A stretch of DNA of 64,000 bases. Origin: Paenibacillus humicus NBRC 102415 (GTDB taxonomy: Bacteria > Bacillota > Bacilli > Paenibacillales > Paenibacillaceae). Below, piece by piece: positions 1 to 8,280 of the stretch. The stretch is from NCBI RefSeq assembly GCF_004000905.1, contig NZ_BIMD01000001.1:1-64000 (forward strand). The letters are read 5' to 3'. The notes beneath the pieces are model-generated. The model ran no database searches and was not told the DNA's origin. It was given only the letters and a program-made list of their open reading frames with translations. Numbering within the stretch: the first letter of the stretch is position 1; each line of letters begins with the position of its first letter. The translations under genes were made by a program, and so were the position numbers.

Positions 1-980
1 GCTTCGCTGCGGCGGAAGCGCCGGGCGGCCTGCTGCTCGCGCTGGCGTATCCCGACCGCATCGCGCAGCGGAGGCCGGACGGCCGCTTTCTGATGTCCGG
101 CGGCCGGGGGGCGGCGCTGCCGAATCCGCAGCCGCTCTCGCAATGCGGCTATCTCGTCGTCTGCGAGCTGGACGACTCCGGCACGGAGGGCCGGATCGAC
201 CTGGCTGCTTCCGTCGAGCTCGAGGAGCTGGAAACGCATTTGCCGGAGCTTTTCCAAACCGAGGAGCTGGTCGTCTGGGACGATGGAGCGCAAGCCGTCC
301 GCAGCCGCAAGAAGCTGAAGCTCGGCGCGATCACGGTCCGCGAGGCGCAGCTTCAGCAGCCCGATCCCGCCATGGTGTCAGCCGCGCTGATGGACGGAAT
401 CCGCAAGCTGGGCCTGCGCATCCTTCCGTGGAACCGCGCCTCCAGGCAGCTGCAAGCCCGCATGAGGCTGATGCATGCGATGCGTCCGGACTGGCCGGAT
501 GCCTCCGACGAGGCGCTGCTCGCAAGCCTGGAGCATTGGCTCGCGCCTTATGCGGTCGGCATCCGCAGCGCGGCCGGGCTGCAGAAGCTGGAGCTGACGG
601 CAGCTCTAGACGCGCTGCTCGGCTGGGAGCGGCGCCGCCAGCTCGACGATTATGCCCCGACGCATCTCGCCGTGCCGAGCGGTTCCCGAATACCGGTCGA
701 CTACAGCGATCCTGAGGCTCCCTTCCTCGCGGTCCGGCTCCAGGAGCTGTTCGGCATGAAGCAGTCTCCGAAGGTCGGCGGCGGACGGCTGCCGATCGTC
801 CTGCATCTTCTGTCTCCGGCACAGCGGCCCGTGCAGGTCACCCGCGATCTGGAGAGCTTCTGGACATCGGCCTACTTCGAAGTGCGCAAGGAGCTCAAGG
901 TGCGCTATCCGAAGCATTACTGGCCCGAAGATCCGCTGCAGGCGCAGGCGACCAGCCGCGCCAAGCCTAGAGGCACCTGA
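1..980 (+). CDS. hrpB: ATP-dependent helicase HrpB, C-terminal part (5' end outside window)
   Basis: The frame is open from base 3 to a TGA at 978-980, giving about 325 residues of the C-terminus of a DEAH-box RNA helicase-like protein. The visible part carries the HrpB tail: LLALAYPDRIAQRR near the start, then the GRGAALP stretch, and at the end LESFWTSAYFEVRKELK, RYPKHYWPEDP and a basic TSRAKPRG terminus, all hallmarks of the HrpB C-terminal domain. The helicase motor lies upstream of the window. HrpB is widespread in bacteria but its substrate is poorly known. I see no strong terminator after it; the next gene starts 130 bp downstream with its own ribosome binding site. Confidence 0.93.
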   Translation, partial: FAAAEAPGGLLLALAYPDRIAQRRPDGRFLMSGGRGAALPNPQPLSQCGYLVVCELDDSGTEGRIDLAASVELEELETHLPELFQTEELVVWDDGAQAVRSRKKLKLGAITVREAQLQQPDPAMVSAALMDGIRKLGLRILPWNRASRQLQARMRLMHAMRPDWPDASDEALLASLEHWLAPYAVGIRSAAGLQKLELTAALDALLGWERRRQLDDYAPTHLAVPSGSRIPVDYSDPEAPFLAVRLQELFGMKQSPKVGGGRLPIVLHLLSPAQRPVQVTRDLESFWTSAYFEVRKELKVRYPKHYWPEDPLQAQATSRAKPRGT

Positions 981-1109
981 ACGCTGCGTTCCTTGTCGGT
1001 TGGCCTGATCTGCTCTTCATAGCGGCATGATCGCGGTCTGTATTCAATTCGGCACAGGCGGCTTCGCTGCCGAAGCTTTCAAAAGGAATACTGGAAGGAG
1101 TGAATCCAT

Positions 1110-1382
1110 TTGACGAAGGCATTCCTGGCCATCTATCTGCTGGCGGCCAACGTCCTGGCTTTCGCCATGTTCGGCATCGACAAGGCGGCCGCTAGAGCGG
1201 GGCGGCGGCGCATCCCCGAGAAGAGGCTGTTCGCCGTCAGCCTGCTGGGAGGCGCGCCCGGCGCATGGGCGGGCATGAAGAAGTGGAGGCATAAGACGCT
1301 CCATAATTCCTTCCGGTTCGGAATTCCCCTGCTCATCGTCATTGATGCCATATGGGTGTATGCGGTATTGAAAATGATCTAG
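1110..1382 (+). CDS. DUF1294 small membrane protein
   Basis: A 90-residue protein with a TTG start at 1110 preceded by GGAAGGAG (1093-1100). Two hydrophobic segments (about residues 4-20 and 70-88) flank a basic loop with FGIDKAAA, RRRIPE and GGAPGAWAGM, then RHKT and F-R-F-G-I-P, which is the DUF1294 pattern. The family is a compact membrane protein of unknown function, sometimes found fused to cold-shock domains. It is monocistronic: a clear terminator follows directly. Family assignment is firm; no function can be given. Confidence 0.9.
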   Translation: MTKAFLAIYLLAANVLAFAMFGIDKAAARAGRRRIPEKRLFAVSLLGGAPGAWAGMKKWRHKTLHNSFRFGIPLLIVIDAIWVYAVLKMI

Positions 1383-1391
1383 CCGCACTTG

Positions 1392-1418
1392 TTCCGGGCT
1401 TGCGGCCCGGATTTTTTT
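1392..1418 (+). terminator. Rho-independent terminator after the DUF1294 gene
   Basis: CCGGGCT and GGCCCGG arms around a short TGC loop (1394-1410) are followed directly by ATTTTTTT. Confidence 0.85.
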
Positions 1419-1459
1419 ATTTCGTCTCGCAGAAAATGAAAGCGGCGCCACATTTCCGA

Positions 1460-1489
1460 TTGCTGCCAGATTGTCTTCTGTGCTATAGT
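1460..1489 (+). promoter_or_regulatory. Sigma-A type promoter of helD copy 1
   Basis: TTGCTG at 1460-1465, an 18-bp spacer and TATAGT at 1484-1489, about 45 bp upstream of the helD start codon. It lies just after the previous gene's terminator, so helD1 is probably transcribed on its own. Confidence 0.65.
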
Positions 1490-1534
1490 TACCTTTCGCT
1501 TTTTCCAAAAACCCACCCTTAGGAGGTAACTGGC

Positions 1535-3607
1535 ATGAGTGCTCAAAGTGCCTATCAAGAGGAAGAAACACGGCTCGCAAGTGCCGTTAAGGACATCGAA
1601 GTCCAGCTGCGGGGCATCGGCCCCCGCTATACCGGCGACGATTTCACCGAGCAGATGCTCGACCTGCAGAGAGAGGAACGGGAGAGAAGGCTGGAGCTGG
1701 CGCGCAAGGAAGCCTACTTCGGAAGGATCGACTTCCAGGAGGAAGGCAAGGCGGATCCCAGCCCTCTCTACATCGGCAAGGCCGGAGTGGCCCGTTCGGG
1801 CTCGGACGAGCTGCTCGTCATCGATTGGCGCGCTCCGGTAGCGAGCCTGTTCTATTCGTTCAGCGGGGGGGAAGCCCCGGTCAATTATGTCTCCCCGGAC
1901 GGGGAAATCGAAGGCACCGTCCATCTCAAGCGCAACCTGATGGTGCGCCGGGAGGAGCTGCTGAGGCTGGTCGACAGCTTCGTGCGCGGCCAGGAGGACG
2001 ATGCCGTCACGGATGAGTTTCTGCTCTACCGGCTCGGCGAGAGCAAGGACAACAAGCTCCGCGACATCGTCTCGACGATCCAGCAGGAGCAGGACAAGAT
2101 CATCCGCGCGGACAAAAATCTCGCCTTGTTCATCCAGGGCGTGGCCGGTTCGGGAAAAACGACGGTGGCTTTGCATCGCCTCGCCTTCCTGCTCTATCAA
2201 TACGCCGGGCGCATCCGCTCGGAACGGATGATCATCTTCGCCCCCAACCGGATGTTCCTGGATTACATTTCGGGCGTGCTGCCCGAGCTCGGCGTCGGCG
2301 ATATCGTCCAGACGACGTTCTCCGAATGGGCGATCGAGCTGCTGCAGAACGAGGTGTCGCTGCGCTCGCCTGCGGATACGATGGAATACTGGTTCGAACG
2401 CACTCACACAGCCGAGGAATGGCAGGAGGCTTCCGGCTTGCTGAAGGGGAGCCTTGCCTTCAAGGACGCGCTTGAGGCGAAGCTCGGCGAGCTGGAAGAG
2501 GGCATGGTGCCGACGGAACCCTTCGAGCCGCTGCCCGGCTTCCGCCTGAAGCCTGAGCAGATGAGCGAATGGTTCCATACCGATTACGGCGAGGAATCGA
2601 TCATGCGCCGGCGCGACCGGCTTGCAAGCCGGATCAGCCGCTGGCTGGAAGGCGAGCTCAAGAGCCGCGGCGTGACGGACAAGAAGATCCGCTCCAAAGC
2701 GCTCGCGAAGCTGGCTTCCTTCAACAAGAAAATACCGTCCTATACCGCGCCTGCCCTATACCGGGCGCTGCTGGACGGCAAGTCTGCCTCCGGCGCGCTG
2801 CCGAAGGCGCTGGCCAAGGCGACCGCGCAGCGGATCAAAGCCGGAGAGGCGGAGCAGGAGGATCTCGCTCCGCTCGTCTATCTTCACATCCGCCTGCACG
2901 GACTCGGCCTGCCGCATTACGACCATATCGTCATCGACGAAGCGCAGGACTACTCTCCGTTCCAGATCGAAGCGCTCAAGCTGTGCCAGCGCCAGCCGTC
3001 GATGACGGTGCTCGGCGACTTGCAGCAAGGCATTCACGCTTACGCGGGAATCAATAGCTGGAGCCAGCTTCGGGATTTGTTCGCTCCCGAGCAGACCGGT
3101 TATTACGAGCTGGACCGAAGCTACCGCTCCACGATGGAAATCATCGACTTCGCCAACCGCGTGCTCGCCGGCATGTCGGGTGAAGTAAAACCTGCCGTTC
3201 CGGTGTTCCGCAGCGGCGATCCGGTCGAGGAGCTGGCCTGCGGCGGCGGGGACTGGGCCGGGCGGCTCGCAGACACGGTGCGGGAGTGGCAAGAGGAGAA
3301 ATGGTTCCAGACGATCGCCGTCATCGGAAGGACAGAGGCCGAATGCGCGGGTATCCACCGGATCCTCACGGAGGCAGGCCTCGATGCGGCGCTCGTCCAT
3401 TCCCGCCAGCCGGCGTACGGCGGCGGCCTCACGGTCGTGCCGGTCTATCTGTCCAAAGGGCTTGAGTTCGATGCGGTGCTCATCGCCGATGCGGGCGAAG
3501 CGGCGTACGGCCCGACCGACGCGAAGCTTCTGTATGTAGGCTGCACGAGGGCTCTGCACCGACTGCGGGTTCTGTATCAGGGCAGGCTGACCGGACTGCT
3601 GGCCTAA
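1535..3607 (+). CDS. helD: HelD-like RNA polymerase-recycling helicase (copy 1)
   Basis: A 690-residue UvrD/Rep-like superfamily 1 ATPase. The ATG at 1535 follows AGGAGGTAAC at 1520-1529. The N-terminus (residues 1-70) is a charged coiled coil, as in HelD, where it inserts into the RNA polymerase secondary channel. Then come YFGRIDFQE, IDWRAPVASLFY, Walker A GVAGSGKTT (about 203-211), Walker B VIDEAQDYSP (about 466-475) and a C-terminal motif ending YVGCTRALHRL. HelD frees stalled polymerase from DNA, and relatives can give rifamycin tolerance. It is shorter than the Bacillus subtilis protein (about 774 residues) and than the second copy at 27875-30238. Its last 37 bp and stop codon are duplicated downstream. 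Confidence 0.9.
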   Translation: MSAQSAYQEEETRLASAVKDIEVQLRGIGPRYTGDDFTEQMLDLQREERERRLELARKEAYFGRIDFQEEGKADPSPLYIGKAGVARSGSDELLVIDWRAPVASLFYSFSGGEAPVNYVSPDGEIEGTVHLKRNLMVRREELLRLVDSFVRGQEDDAVTDEFLLYRLGESKDNKLRDIVSTIQQEQDKIIRADKNLALFIQGVAGSGKTTVALHRLAFLLYQYAGRIRSERMIIFAPNRMFLDYISGVLPELGVGDIVQTTFSEWAIELLQNEVSLRSPADTMEYWFERTHTAEEWQEASGLLKGSLAFKDALEAKLGELEEGMVPTEPFEPLPGFRLKPEQMSEWFHTDYGEESIMRRRDRLASRISRWLEGELKSRGVTDKKIRSKALAKLASFNKKIPSYTAPALYRALLDGKSASGALPKALAKATAQRIKAGEAEQEDLAPLVYLHIRLHGLGLPHYDHIVIDEAQDYSPFQIEALKLCQRQPSMTVLGDLQQGIHAYAGINSWSQLRDLFAPEQTGYYELDRSYRSTMEIIDFANRVLAGMSGEVKPAVPVFRSGDPVEELACGGGDWAGRLADTVREWQEEKWFQTIAVIGRTEAECAGIHRILTEAGLDAALVHSRQPAYGGGLTVVPVYLSKGLEFDAVLIADAGEAAYGPTDAKLLYVGCTRALHRLRVLYQGRLTGLLA

Positions 3608-3726
3608 GGCTCCTCCGTCGCCCCGCCGGGTCCTTGCCAAGCCACAGCTCTGTATCAGGGCAGGCGGACCGGGCTGCCGGCCCAAGGCTCCTCCGTTGCC
3701 CCGCCGGGCCCTTGCCAGGCCCGGCT
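3571..3726 (+). repeat. 78-bp tandem duplication spanning the helD1 stop codon
   Basis: Bases 3571-3648 (last codons, stop and 3' flank of helD1) recur at 3649-3726 with roughly 85-90 percent identity by eye. In copy 2 the TAA stop has become CAA, so copy 2 is a non-coding relic. The rest of the gap to ecsC (3727-3962) is GC-rich and shows no gene or obvious terminator. Confidence 0.85.
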
Positions 3727-3962
3727 TCAGCCCGCTTGCCCGAACAGCCGCGCCTTCTGCTTGCCATCCGCAGGCCGACAGGCCCGGCTTTTTGGCTCTC
3801 CGTCTTGCCTCAGGGATTGCTCTCCCCGTTTCCGGGTAAACAATGCATAACCGCAACCTGGATGGCGCCTTCCCCGTAGGTGGGAGAGCGGGACGCTCCG
3901 GCATGTCCGCCGGTGATCCGTCCGCAACAGGCAAGCGTTGCACATAAGGAGGATTGGCTCTG

Positions 3963-4787
3963 ATGTCCATTCATGCGGGAGGCGGCCTGGAGACGGCTGC
4001 GCAATTGAAATCGGCCTTGGCTGAAGTCGAGAAATGGGAAAAGGATCAAAAAAATCTGATGATTTGGGATCGGCTGTCGCGGCTGCCGTTCAAGATGCTC
4101 GACAAGATCACTCCCAGGATCGTTCATGAGAAGCTGGGCGTTGCGCTGGACGAGCTTGGCGGATATATACAGAACGGCGGAAAGTATCTGGTCGCGGGCC
4201 GCAAGGTCGGGCAGCTGCTGGCCGCATCCAATGCGAAGCGCGGGGGACCGGAGTCGGGCCCCTATTCGCTGGCGGTCATGGACGAGGCTGCCCGAAAGCT
4301 TGCCGGCGAGCGTACTTTGTTCGCGACGGCGCAGGGCGCGACGACGGGCATCGGAGGCATCTTCACGCTCGCCGTGGATATTCCGGCCGTGCTCGGCCTT
4401 TCGCTCAAGGCGATTCAGGAAATCGGCCTGTCGTACGGTTTTGATCCGACGCTCAAGGAAGAGCGGATCTTCACGGTCAAGGTCATGCAATTCGCATCCT
4501 CGGATATTGTCGGAAAACGTGCTATTCTGGAAGAGATCAATCAGCAGGCATCGGCCGGAGAGGAAGCGGCCCAAGCCGCGATTTCCCGCATCCAGGGATG
4601 GAGGGAGGTCATCAGCGTCTACCGGGACAACTGGGGCTGGAAGAAGCTGCTCCAGGCGATACCGGTAGCCGGCATCTTTTTCGGCGCCTATACGAACCGG
4701 GGGATGCTCAAGGACGTGACCGAAGCGGCGGAGATGCTGTACCGGAAGCGGAGAATTCTGGCCAGACTGGCCGAAAGCGGGGAATAG
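3963..4787 (+). CDS. EcsC family protein
   Basis: A 274-residue protein. AAGGAGG at 3946-3952 sits 10 bases before the ATG at 3963, which is preferred over the in-frame TTG at 3954 that almost touches the ribosome binding site. The EcsC family core is visible: a mixed helical N-terminus, YSLAVMDEAARKLAGE, then a Gly/Ala-rich amphipathic stretch with GATTGIGGIFTLAVDIP and a LSYGFDPTLKEE motif, and near the C-terminus a hydrophobic AGIFFGAYTNRG segment. In Bacillus, EcsC is encoded beside the EcsAB ABC transporter, but here there is no EcsA or EcsB neighbour; it lies 5 bp upstream of the nitric oxide synthase gene and is probably co-transcribed with it. Function unknown. Confidence 0.87.
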   Translation: MSIHAGGGLETAAQLKSALAEVEKWEKDQKNLMIWDRLSRLPFKMLDKITPRIVHEKLGVALDELGGYIQNGGKYLVAGRKVGQLLAASNAKRGGPESGPYSLAVMDEAARKLAGERTLFATAQGATTGIGGIFTLAVDIPAVLGLSLKAIQEIGLSYGFDPTLKEERIFTVKVMQFASSDIVGKRAILEEINQQASAGEEAAQAAISRIQGWREVISVYRDNWGWKKLLQAIPVAGIFFGAYTNRGMLKDVTEAAEMLYRKRRILARLAESGE

Positions 4788-4792
4788 ACAGC

Positions 4793-6028
4793 ATGAGCAG
4801 CATGGAGGGCATCGATGCCTTGTGCCGGCAGGCGGAATCGTTTCTGCGCCGGTATTACGGGGAAATGGACAAGCCGCCGGAAGAGGCGGAAGAGCGGATC
4901 CGGGAGGTCGACGCCGAGATTCGCCGGACGGGCGCTTATGTCCACACGCCCGGTGAGCTGGCCTACGGGGGAAAGGCGGCCTGGCGCAACAACAGCCGCT
5001 GCATCGGCCGTTTGTTCTGGAATTCCCTTGAAGTCATCGACGCCCGCCATGCATCCACTGAGGACGAGGTGGCCGAATGCCTGTTCCGGCATCTGGAGAA
5101 GGCGGGAGCGGGGGGCAGGATCCGGCCGCTCATGACGATCTTCCGCAGCCGCTCGGAAGGCTCGGAAGAAATATCCATCTGGAACCACCAGCTCATCCGA
5201 TATGCGGGTTATCCTTCGCCGGACGGCTCTTCGCCGCGCCGCGGCGATCCGGCATCCGATGAGTTTACGTCCATATGCCTGCGGCTCGGGTGGAAAGGAA
5301 CCGGAGGCGACTACGACGTGCTGCCGCTCGTCATCGGCATCGGAGCCAGGGAGCCGAAGCTGGTTGAGATTCCGCCTCATCTGATTCAGGAAGTCGAGAT
5401 CCGGCATCCCGACACGCCCGCCCTGGATCGTCTCGGCCTCAGATGGTACGCCGTGCCGGTCATATCCGACATGAGCCTGGAGATCGGCGGCATCCATTAT
5501 CCGGCCGCTCCGTTCAACGGCTGGTATATGGAAACGGAGATCGGCGCCCGCAATTTCGCGGACGCCGGCCGGTACGACAGGCTTCCCGACGTTGCCGACG
5601 CCCTCGGCCTCGACCGCAGCAGCAACACGACGCTGTGGAAGGACCGGGCGCTGGTGGAGCTGAACCTGGCTGTCCTTCATTCCTTCAAGCGGGCCGGAGT
5701 CAGCATCGTGGACCATCATACGGCGGCGGATCAATTCATGCGCTTCCAGCAGCAGGAGCGGGAACAGGGCAGAGACGTGTCCGCGCGCTGGAGCTGGCTC
5801 ATCCCGCCGGTATCCCCGGCGGCTACTGCGGTATGGCATGACAGCGCCATGCAGGAATACGATTTCAGCCCAAGCCTGAATTATCAGCCTCCGGCATGGG
5901 CACGCGCAGCCTGTGCTGCTCCCCGCCCGGCTCCGCCTGAATCTTCCGGAGCCGCGCAGCGGCCTGTCTTCGCCGAGACGGCAGGAATCAGGAGCGGCTG
6001 TCCCTTTCACGCGAGCCGCGGCAGCTAA
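4793..6028 (+). CDS. nos: Bacterial nitric oxide synthase oxygenase with C-terminal extension
   Basis: A 411-residue oxygenase-only NOS that makes nitric oxide and citrulline from arginine using an external reductase. The heme thiolate is Cys70 in AAWRNNSRCIGR; the arginine-binding Glu is Glu249 in FNGWYMETEIGARN; the pterin and dimer region WSWLIPPVSPAAT lies near 350. The ATG at 4793 is chosen because homology begins just after it; the frame runs further upstream but overlaps ecsC. Ribosome binding is weak (GCGGGG), suggesting translational coupling to ecsC. The family is usually about 360 residues. Here about 40 extra residues, rich in Pro and Ala, end in SGCPFHASRGS, with a Cys-Pro pair that resembles a heme-regulatory motif. 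In bacteria NOS protects against oxidative stress and some antibiotics. Confidence 0.95.
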   Translation: MSSMEGIDALCRQAESFLRRYYGEMDKPPEEAEERIREVDAEIRRTGAYVHTPGELAYGGKAAWRNNSRCIGRLFWNSLEVIDARHASTEDEVAECLFRHLEKAGAGGRIRPLMTIFRSRSEGSEEISIWNHQLIRYAGYPSPDGSSPRRGDPASDEFTSICLRLGWKGTGGDYDVLPLVIGIGAREPKLVEIPPHLIQEVEIRHPDTPALDRLGLRWYAVPVISDMSLEIGGIHYPAAPFNGWYMETEIGARNFADAGRYDRLPDVADALGLDRSSNTTLWKDRALVELNLAVLHSFKRAGVSIVDHHTAADQFMRFQQQEREQGRDVSARWSWLIPPVSPAATAVWHDSAMQEYDFSPSLNYQPPAWARAACAAPRPAPPESSGAAQRPVFAETAGIRSGCPFHASRGS

Positions 6029-6046
6029 GATGCCGGCAGGCTACCA

Positions 6047-6077
6047 AGCCGACCCAAGCAACCGGGTCGGCTTTTTG
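6047..6077 (+). terminator. Rho-independent terminator after nos
   Basis: AGCCGACCC (6047-6055) pairs with GGGTCGGCT (6064-6072) and is followed by TTTTT. Confidence 0.9.
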
Positions 6078-6164
6078 CCGTGCTCGTACATAGAAAAGCC
6101 GCCGCTCGCGCCGATGGGCCGGCCGGCAATCCGGCGGCTGTCGGGGGATTCAGGGAAGGCGGCG

Positions 6165-6312
6165 ATGCATGCCGGATCCGTCCTCAGGCCGGAATTCCTC
6201 CATGGCAACGCTCCGGCCGATCCCGGCATAGTTGACGAGGACATCATTGAAGCTCACCTCTCCTTTGCGGCTTCTCAGCTCGGCATCCAGTCCGGCGGAC
6301 AGCTTTTGTCCC
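6165..6312 (-). pseudogene. Possible relic of a short-chain dehydrogenase
   Basis: On the minus strand the translation contains LDAELRSRKG, then DVLVNYAGIGRSVAMEEF (motif at about 6216-6248). This resembles the DVLVNNAGIG motif and following helix of short-chain dehydrogenases, with the second Asn of NNAG replaced by Tyr. No Rossmann start, no catalytic YxxxK and no start codon with a ribosome binding site are present, so if real it is a small gene fragment. It could also be chance similarity. Confidence 0.3.
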
Positions 6313-6324
6313 GCCTTTTTTTGC

Positions 6325-6429
6325 CATGGGCTTGTATTGAGTAGGCTGCTCTGCAATTGCCATGCTTGCATTGAATAGGCTGCTCTGCAACTTGTCATGC
6401 TTGCATTGAATAGGCTGCTCTGCAATTGC
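6325..6429 (+). repeat. Three tandem 34-36 bp repeats
   Basis: Units at 6325-6360, 6361-6395 and 6396-6429 each begin CATG and share the core TAGGCTGCTCTGCAA preceded by TTG-ATTGA-. They lie in the 560-bp gap between nos and the ger operon (6029-6588), which otherwise holds only a terminator, the dehydrogenase-like relic and the ger promoter. No spacers, so not CRISPR. Confidence 0.85.
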
Positions 6430-6490
6430 CATAGGAGTGCCGCTTCAGGTCTTGCCGTTTCCAGCCGCCCCTGGGTTATCCGGAAGATGG

Positions 6491-6520
6491 GAATAAAATG
6501 AACCTCTCAAGCAGATGTTA
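6491..6520 (+). promoter_or_regulatory. Putative sigma-G promoter of the ger operon
   Basis: GAATA at 6491-6495, 18 bp, then GATGTTA at 6514-6520. This fits the forespore sigma-G pattern (about GMATR, 17-18 bp, CATNHTA) with one mismatch, and lies 69 bp upstream of the first ger gene. Germinant receptor operons are known members of the sigma-G regulon. Confidence 0.6.
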
Positions 6521-6588
6521 TCTTTATCCAGTCGGCCAAATAATGCAGGCAAGTTCATGAAGGCTTGCTAACCAGGGGTTGAAGCGAA

Positions 6589-8280
6589 ATGAAGGGATGG
6601 GCCAAGCTTAAAAAATATGTCGTCGCAGATCTGTCGACGGAGCCTCCGGAATCCTTCTCTCTAGGAAACTGGGAGGCGGACGGCGCTGCTCGAGCCGAGA
6701 ATACGCCTGTTATCGACGCGCTTCCCCATGTCCCGCCGCTGCTGGACGGGGAAGGCAATCCTTTGCGGCTTCAAGATAAGCTGGAGGAGAACATTTCGTG
6801 GCTGAAGAAGCATTTTTCCTATCCGCAGAACAGCGGACTCATCTTCCATTCCATCTCTTTGGGCAAGCATTCGAGACCGGTCATCGTCGTCTACCTCGAC
6901 AGCCTGATCGAATGGCAGCATCTGAGCCGGACGGTCATAACGCCGCTGCTGGAAGCCGACCTTCCGGATGAGAGCCGGCTGGAAATTTCGGACATGGCCT
7001 CTTCCGTTTTTACGAACGGACAAATGGAATCCTCCTGCTTCATGGGAGACATCGCGAACGCCATCGTCATCGGCTCGGCGGTCGTCATCATCGACGGCGT
7101 CGACTCGGCGGGCATCCTGGATGTCGAGGGCATGGAGAAGCGGGCGCTGGAGGCTCCAAAAACGGAAAATGTCGTGCTTGGCTCCCAGGTAGGCTTCACG
7201 GAGGACATCCGTACGAATATATCGTTGATCCGCCGCCGTCTGAGCACCCCGGATCTCATCGTCGAATCGGGAGTGATCGGAAGCCTTTCGCGAACGCGGA
7301 TTTCCTTCGCCTACTTGAAGTCGATCGCCAACGAGGAGCTCGTCAATGAAGTGCGGCGGCGCATCGCGTCTATCCGCATCGACTATATCGGCGACAGCGG
7401 GATGGTGGAGCAGCTGATCGAGGACCATCCCAATTCCATTTACCCCGGCATTCTCAGCACGGAGAGACCTGACCGGGTGGCGGCGCAGCTGGCCGATGGC
7501 TTTGTCGGCATACTGGTGGACAATTCTCCGTTCGCCCTGATCGTGCCGGCCCAATTTCCGTTGTTCCTGCAGACCGCCGAGGACAGCTATTTGCGCTGGC
7601 ATTACAGCACCTTTCTGAGAATCGTGCGCAGTGTCGGCTTCTTCATGTCCCTTTACCTGCCTTCCCTCTATGTAGCCATTGCCAATTACCACCATGAAAT
7701 GATTCCGACGACGCTCGTTCTCGCCATTGCCGGCACGCGCGAATCCGTGCCGCTTCCCGTCTCGGCGGAGGCGTTCCTGCTGGAATCGATGTTCGAGCTG
7801 ATCCGGGAAGCCGGGGTCCGCATCCCGAGCGTGATCGGCCCAACGATCGGAATCGTCGGGGCGCTGATTCTTGGGCAAGCCGCGGTTCAGGCGAATATCG
7901 TCAGCCCCATCATCGTCATTGTCACCTCGGCCACGGCGCTTGCCTCCTATACGATTCCGAATTACAACATGCAGTTCACGACGCGCATCCTGAGATTCGT
8001 TTATTTGGCCTGCGCCTCTTTCCTCGGTCTGGTCGGCGTCATTCTGCTGTCTATCATGCTGTGGACGTATTGGATGGCGGGCAACCGCTTCGGAGTGCCG
8101 AGCCTGTCTCCTCTGGCGCCGCGGCGGCCGACCCGGGATACGCTGATCCGGGCTCCTTTGCAGAAGCAGGTGAAGCGGCCAATCTCGGTTCATCCGAAGG
8201 ACATGAATAAAATTCCGGATGAGCAGAACGGCAACGACAGCATGGAATCCGGCCCTGCCAAAGGAGGAGAATCCTCTTGA
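6589..8280 (+). CDS. Spore germination protein, GerA family (receptor A subunit)
   Basis: A 563-residue GerAA/GerBA/GerKA-type subunit of a nutrient germinant receptor in the spore inner membrane. The hydrophilic N-terminal half (to about residue 290) has the family's SVFTNGQMESSCFMGDIANAI-like region, ESGVIGSLSRTRISFAYL and YPGILSTERPDRVA; from about 300 come NSPFALIVPAQFPLFLQ and then several membrane helices with ESVPLPVSAEAF and GPTIGIVGALILGQAAVQA. The C-terminal tail is hydrophilic and variable. The ATG at 6589 follows AGGGG about 12 bases upstream. Receptor A and B subunits together sense amino acids or sugars and, as oligomers, form ion channels. First gene of a four-gene operon with overlapping stops and starts. 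Confidence 0.96.
   Translation: MKGWAKLKKYVVADLSTEPPESFSLGNWEADGAARAENTPVIDALPHVPPLLDGEGNPLRLQDKLEENISWLKKHFSYPQNSGLIFHSISLGKHSRPVIVVYLDSLIEWQHLSRTVITPLLEADLPDESRLEISDMASSVFTNGQMESSCFMGDIANAIVIGSAVVIIDGVDSAGILDVEGMEKRALEAPKTENVVLGSQVGFTEDIRTNISLIRRRLSTPDLIVESGVIGSLSRTRISFAYLKSIANEELVNEVRRRIASIRIDYIGDSGMVEQLIEDHPNSIYPGILSTERPDRVAAQLADGFVGILVDNSPFALIVPAQFPLFLQTAEDSYLRWHYSTFLRIVRSVGFFMSLYLPSLYVAIANYHHEMIPTTLVLAIAGTRESVPLPVSAEAFLLESMFELIREAGVRIPSVIGPTIGIVGALILGQAAVQANIVSPIIVIVTSATALASYTIPNYNMQFTTRILRFVYLACASFLGLVGVILLSIMLWTYWMAGNRFGVPSLSPLAPRRPTRDTLIRAPLQKQVKRPISVHPKDMNKIPDEQNGNDSMESGPAKGGESS

Noticed and set aside
1392-1418. Rifamycin-associated element upstream of helD1
   Set aside because: The GC-rich hairpin with GGGCTTGCGGC is fully explained as the terminator of the preceding gene and lies 40 bp before the -35.
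3634-3879. An 81-codon open frame in the gap after helD1
   Set aside because: It consists largely of the duplicated gene end in a different frame, with no ribosome binding site.
4598-4792. In-frame N-terminal extension of nitric oxide synthase
   Set aside because: It overlaps the ecsC coding region and has no homology to NOS; the ATG at 4793 starts the family sequence.
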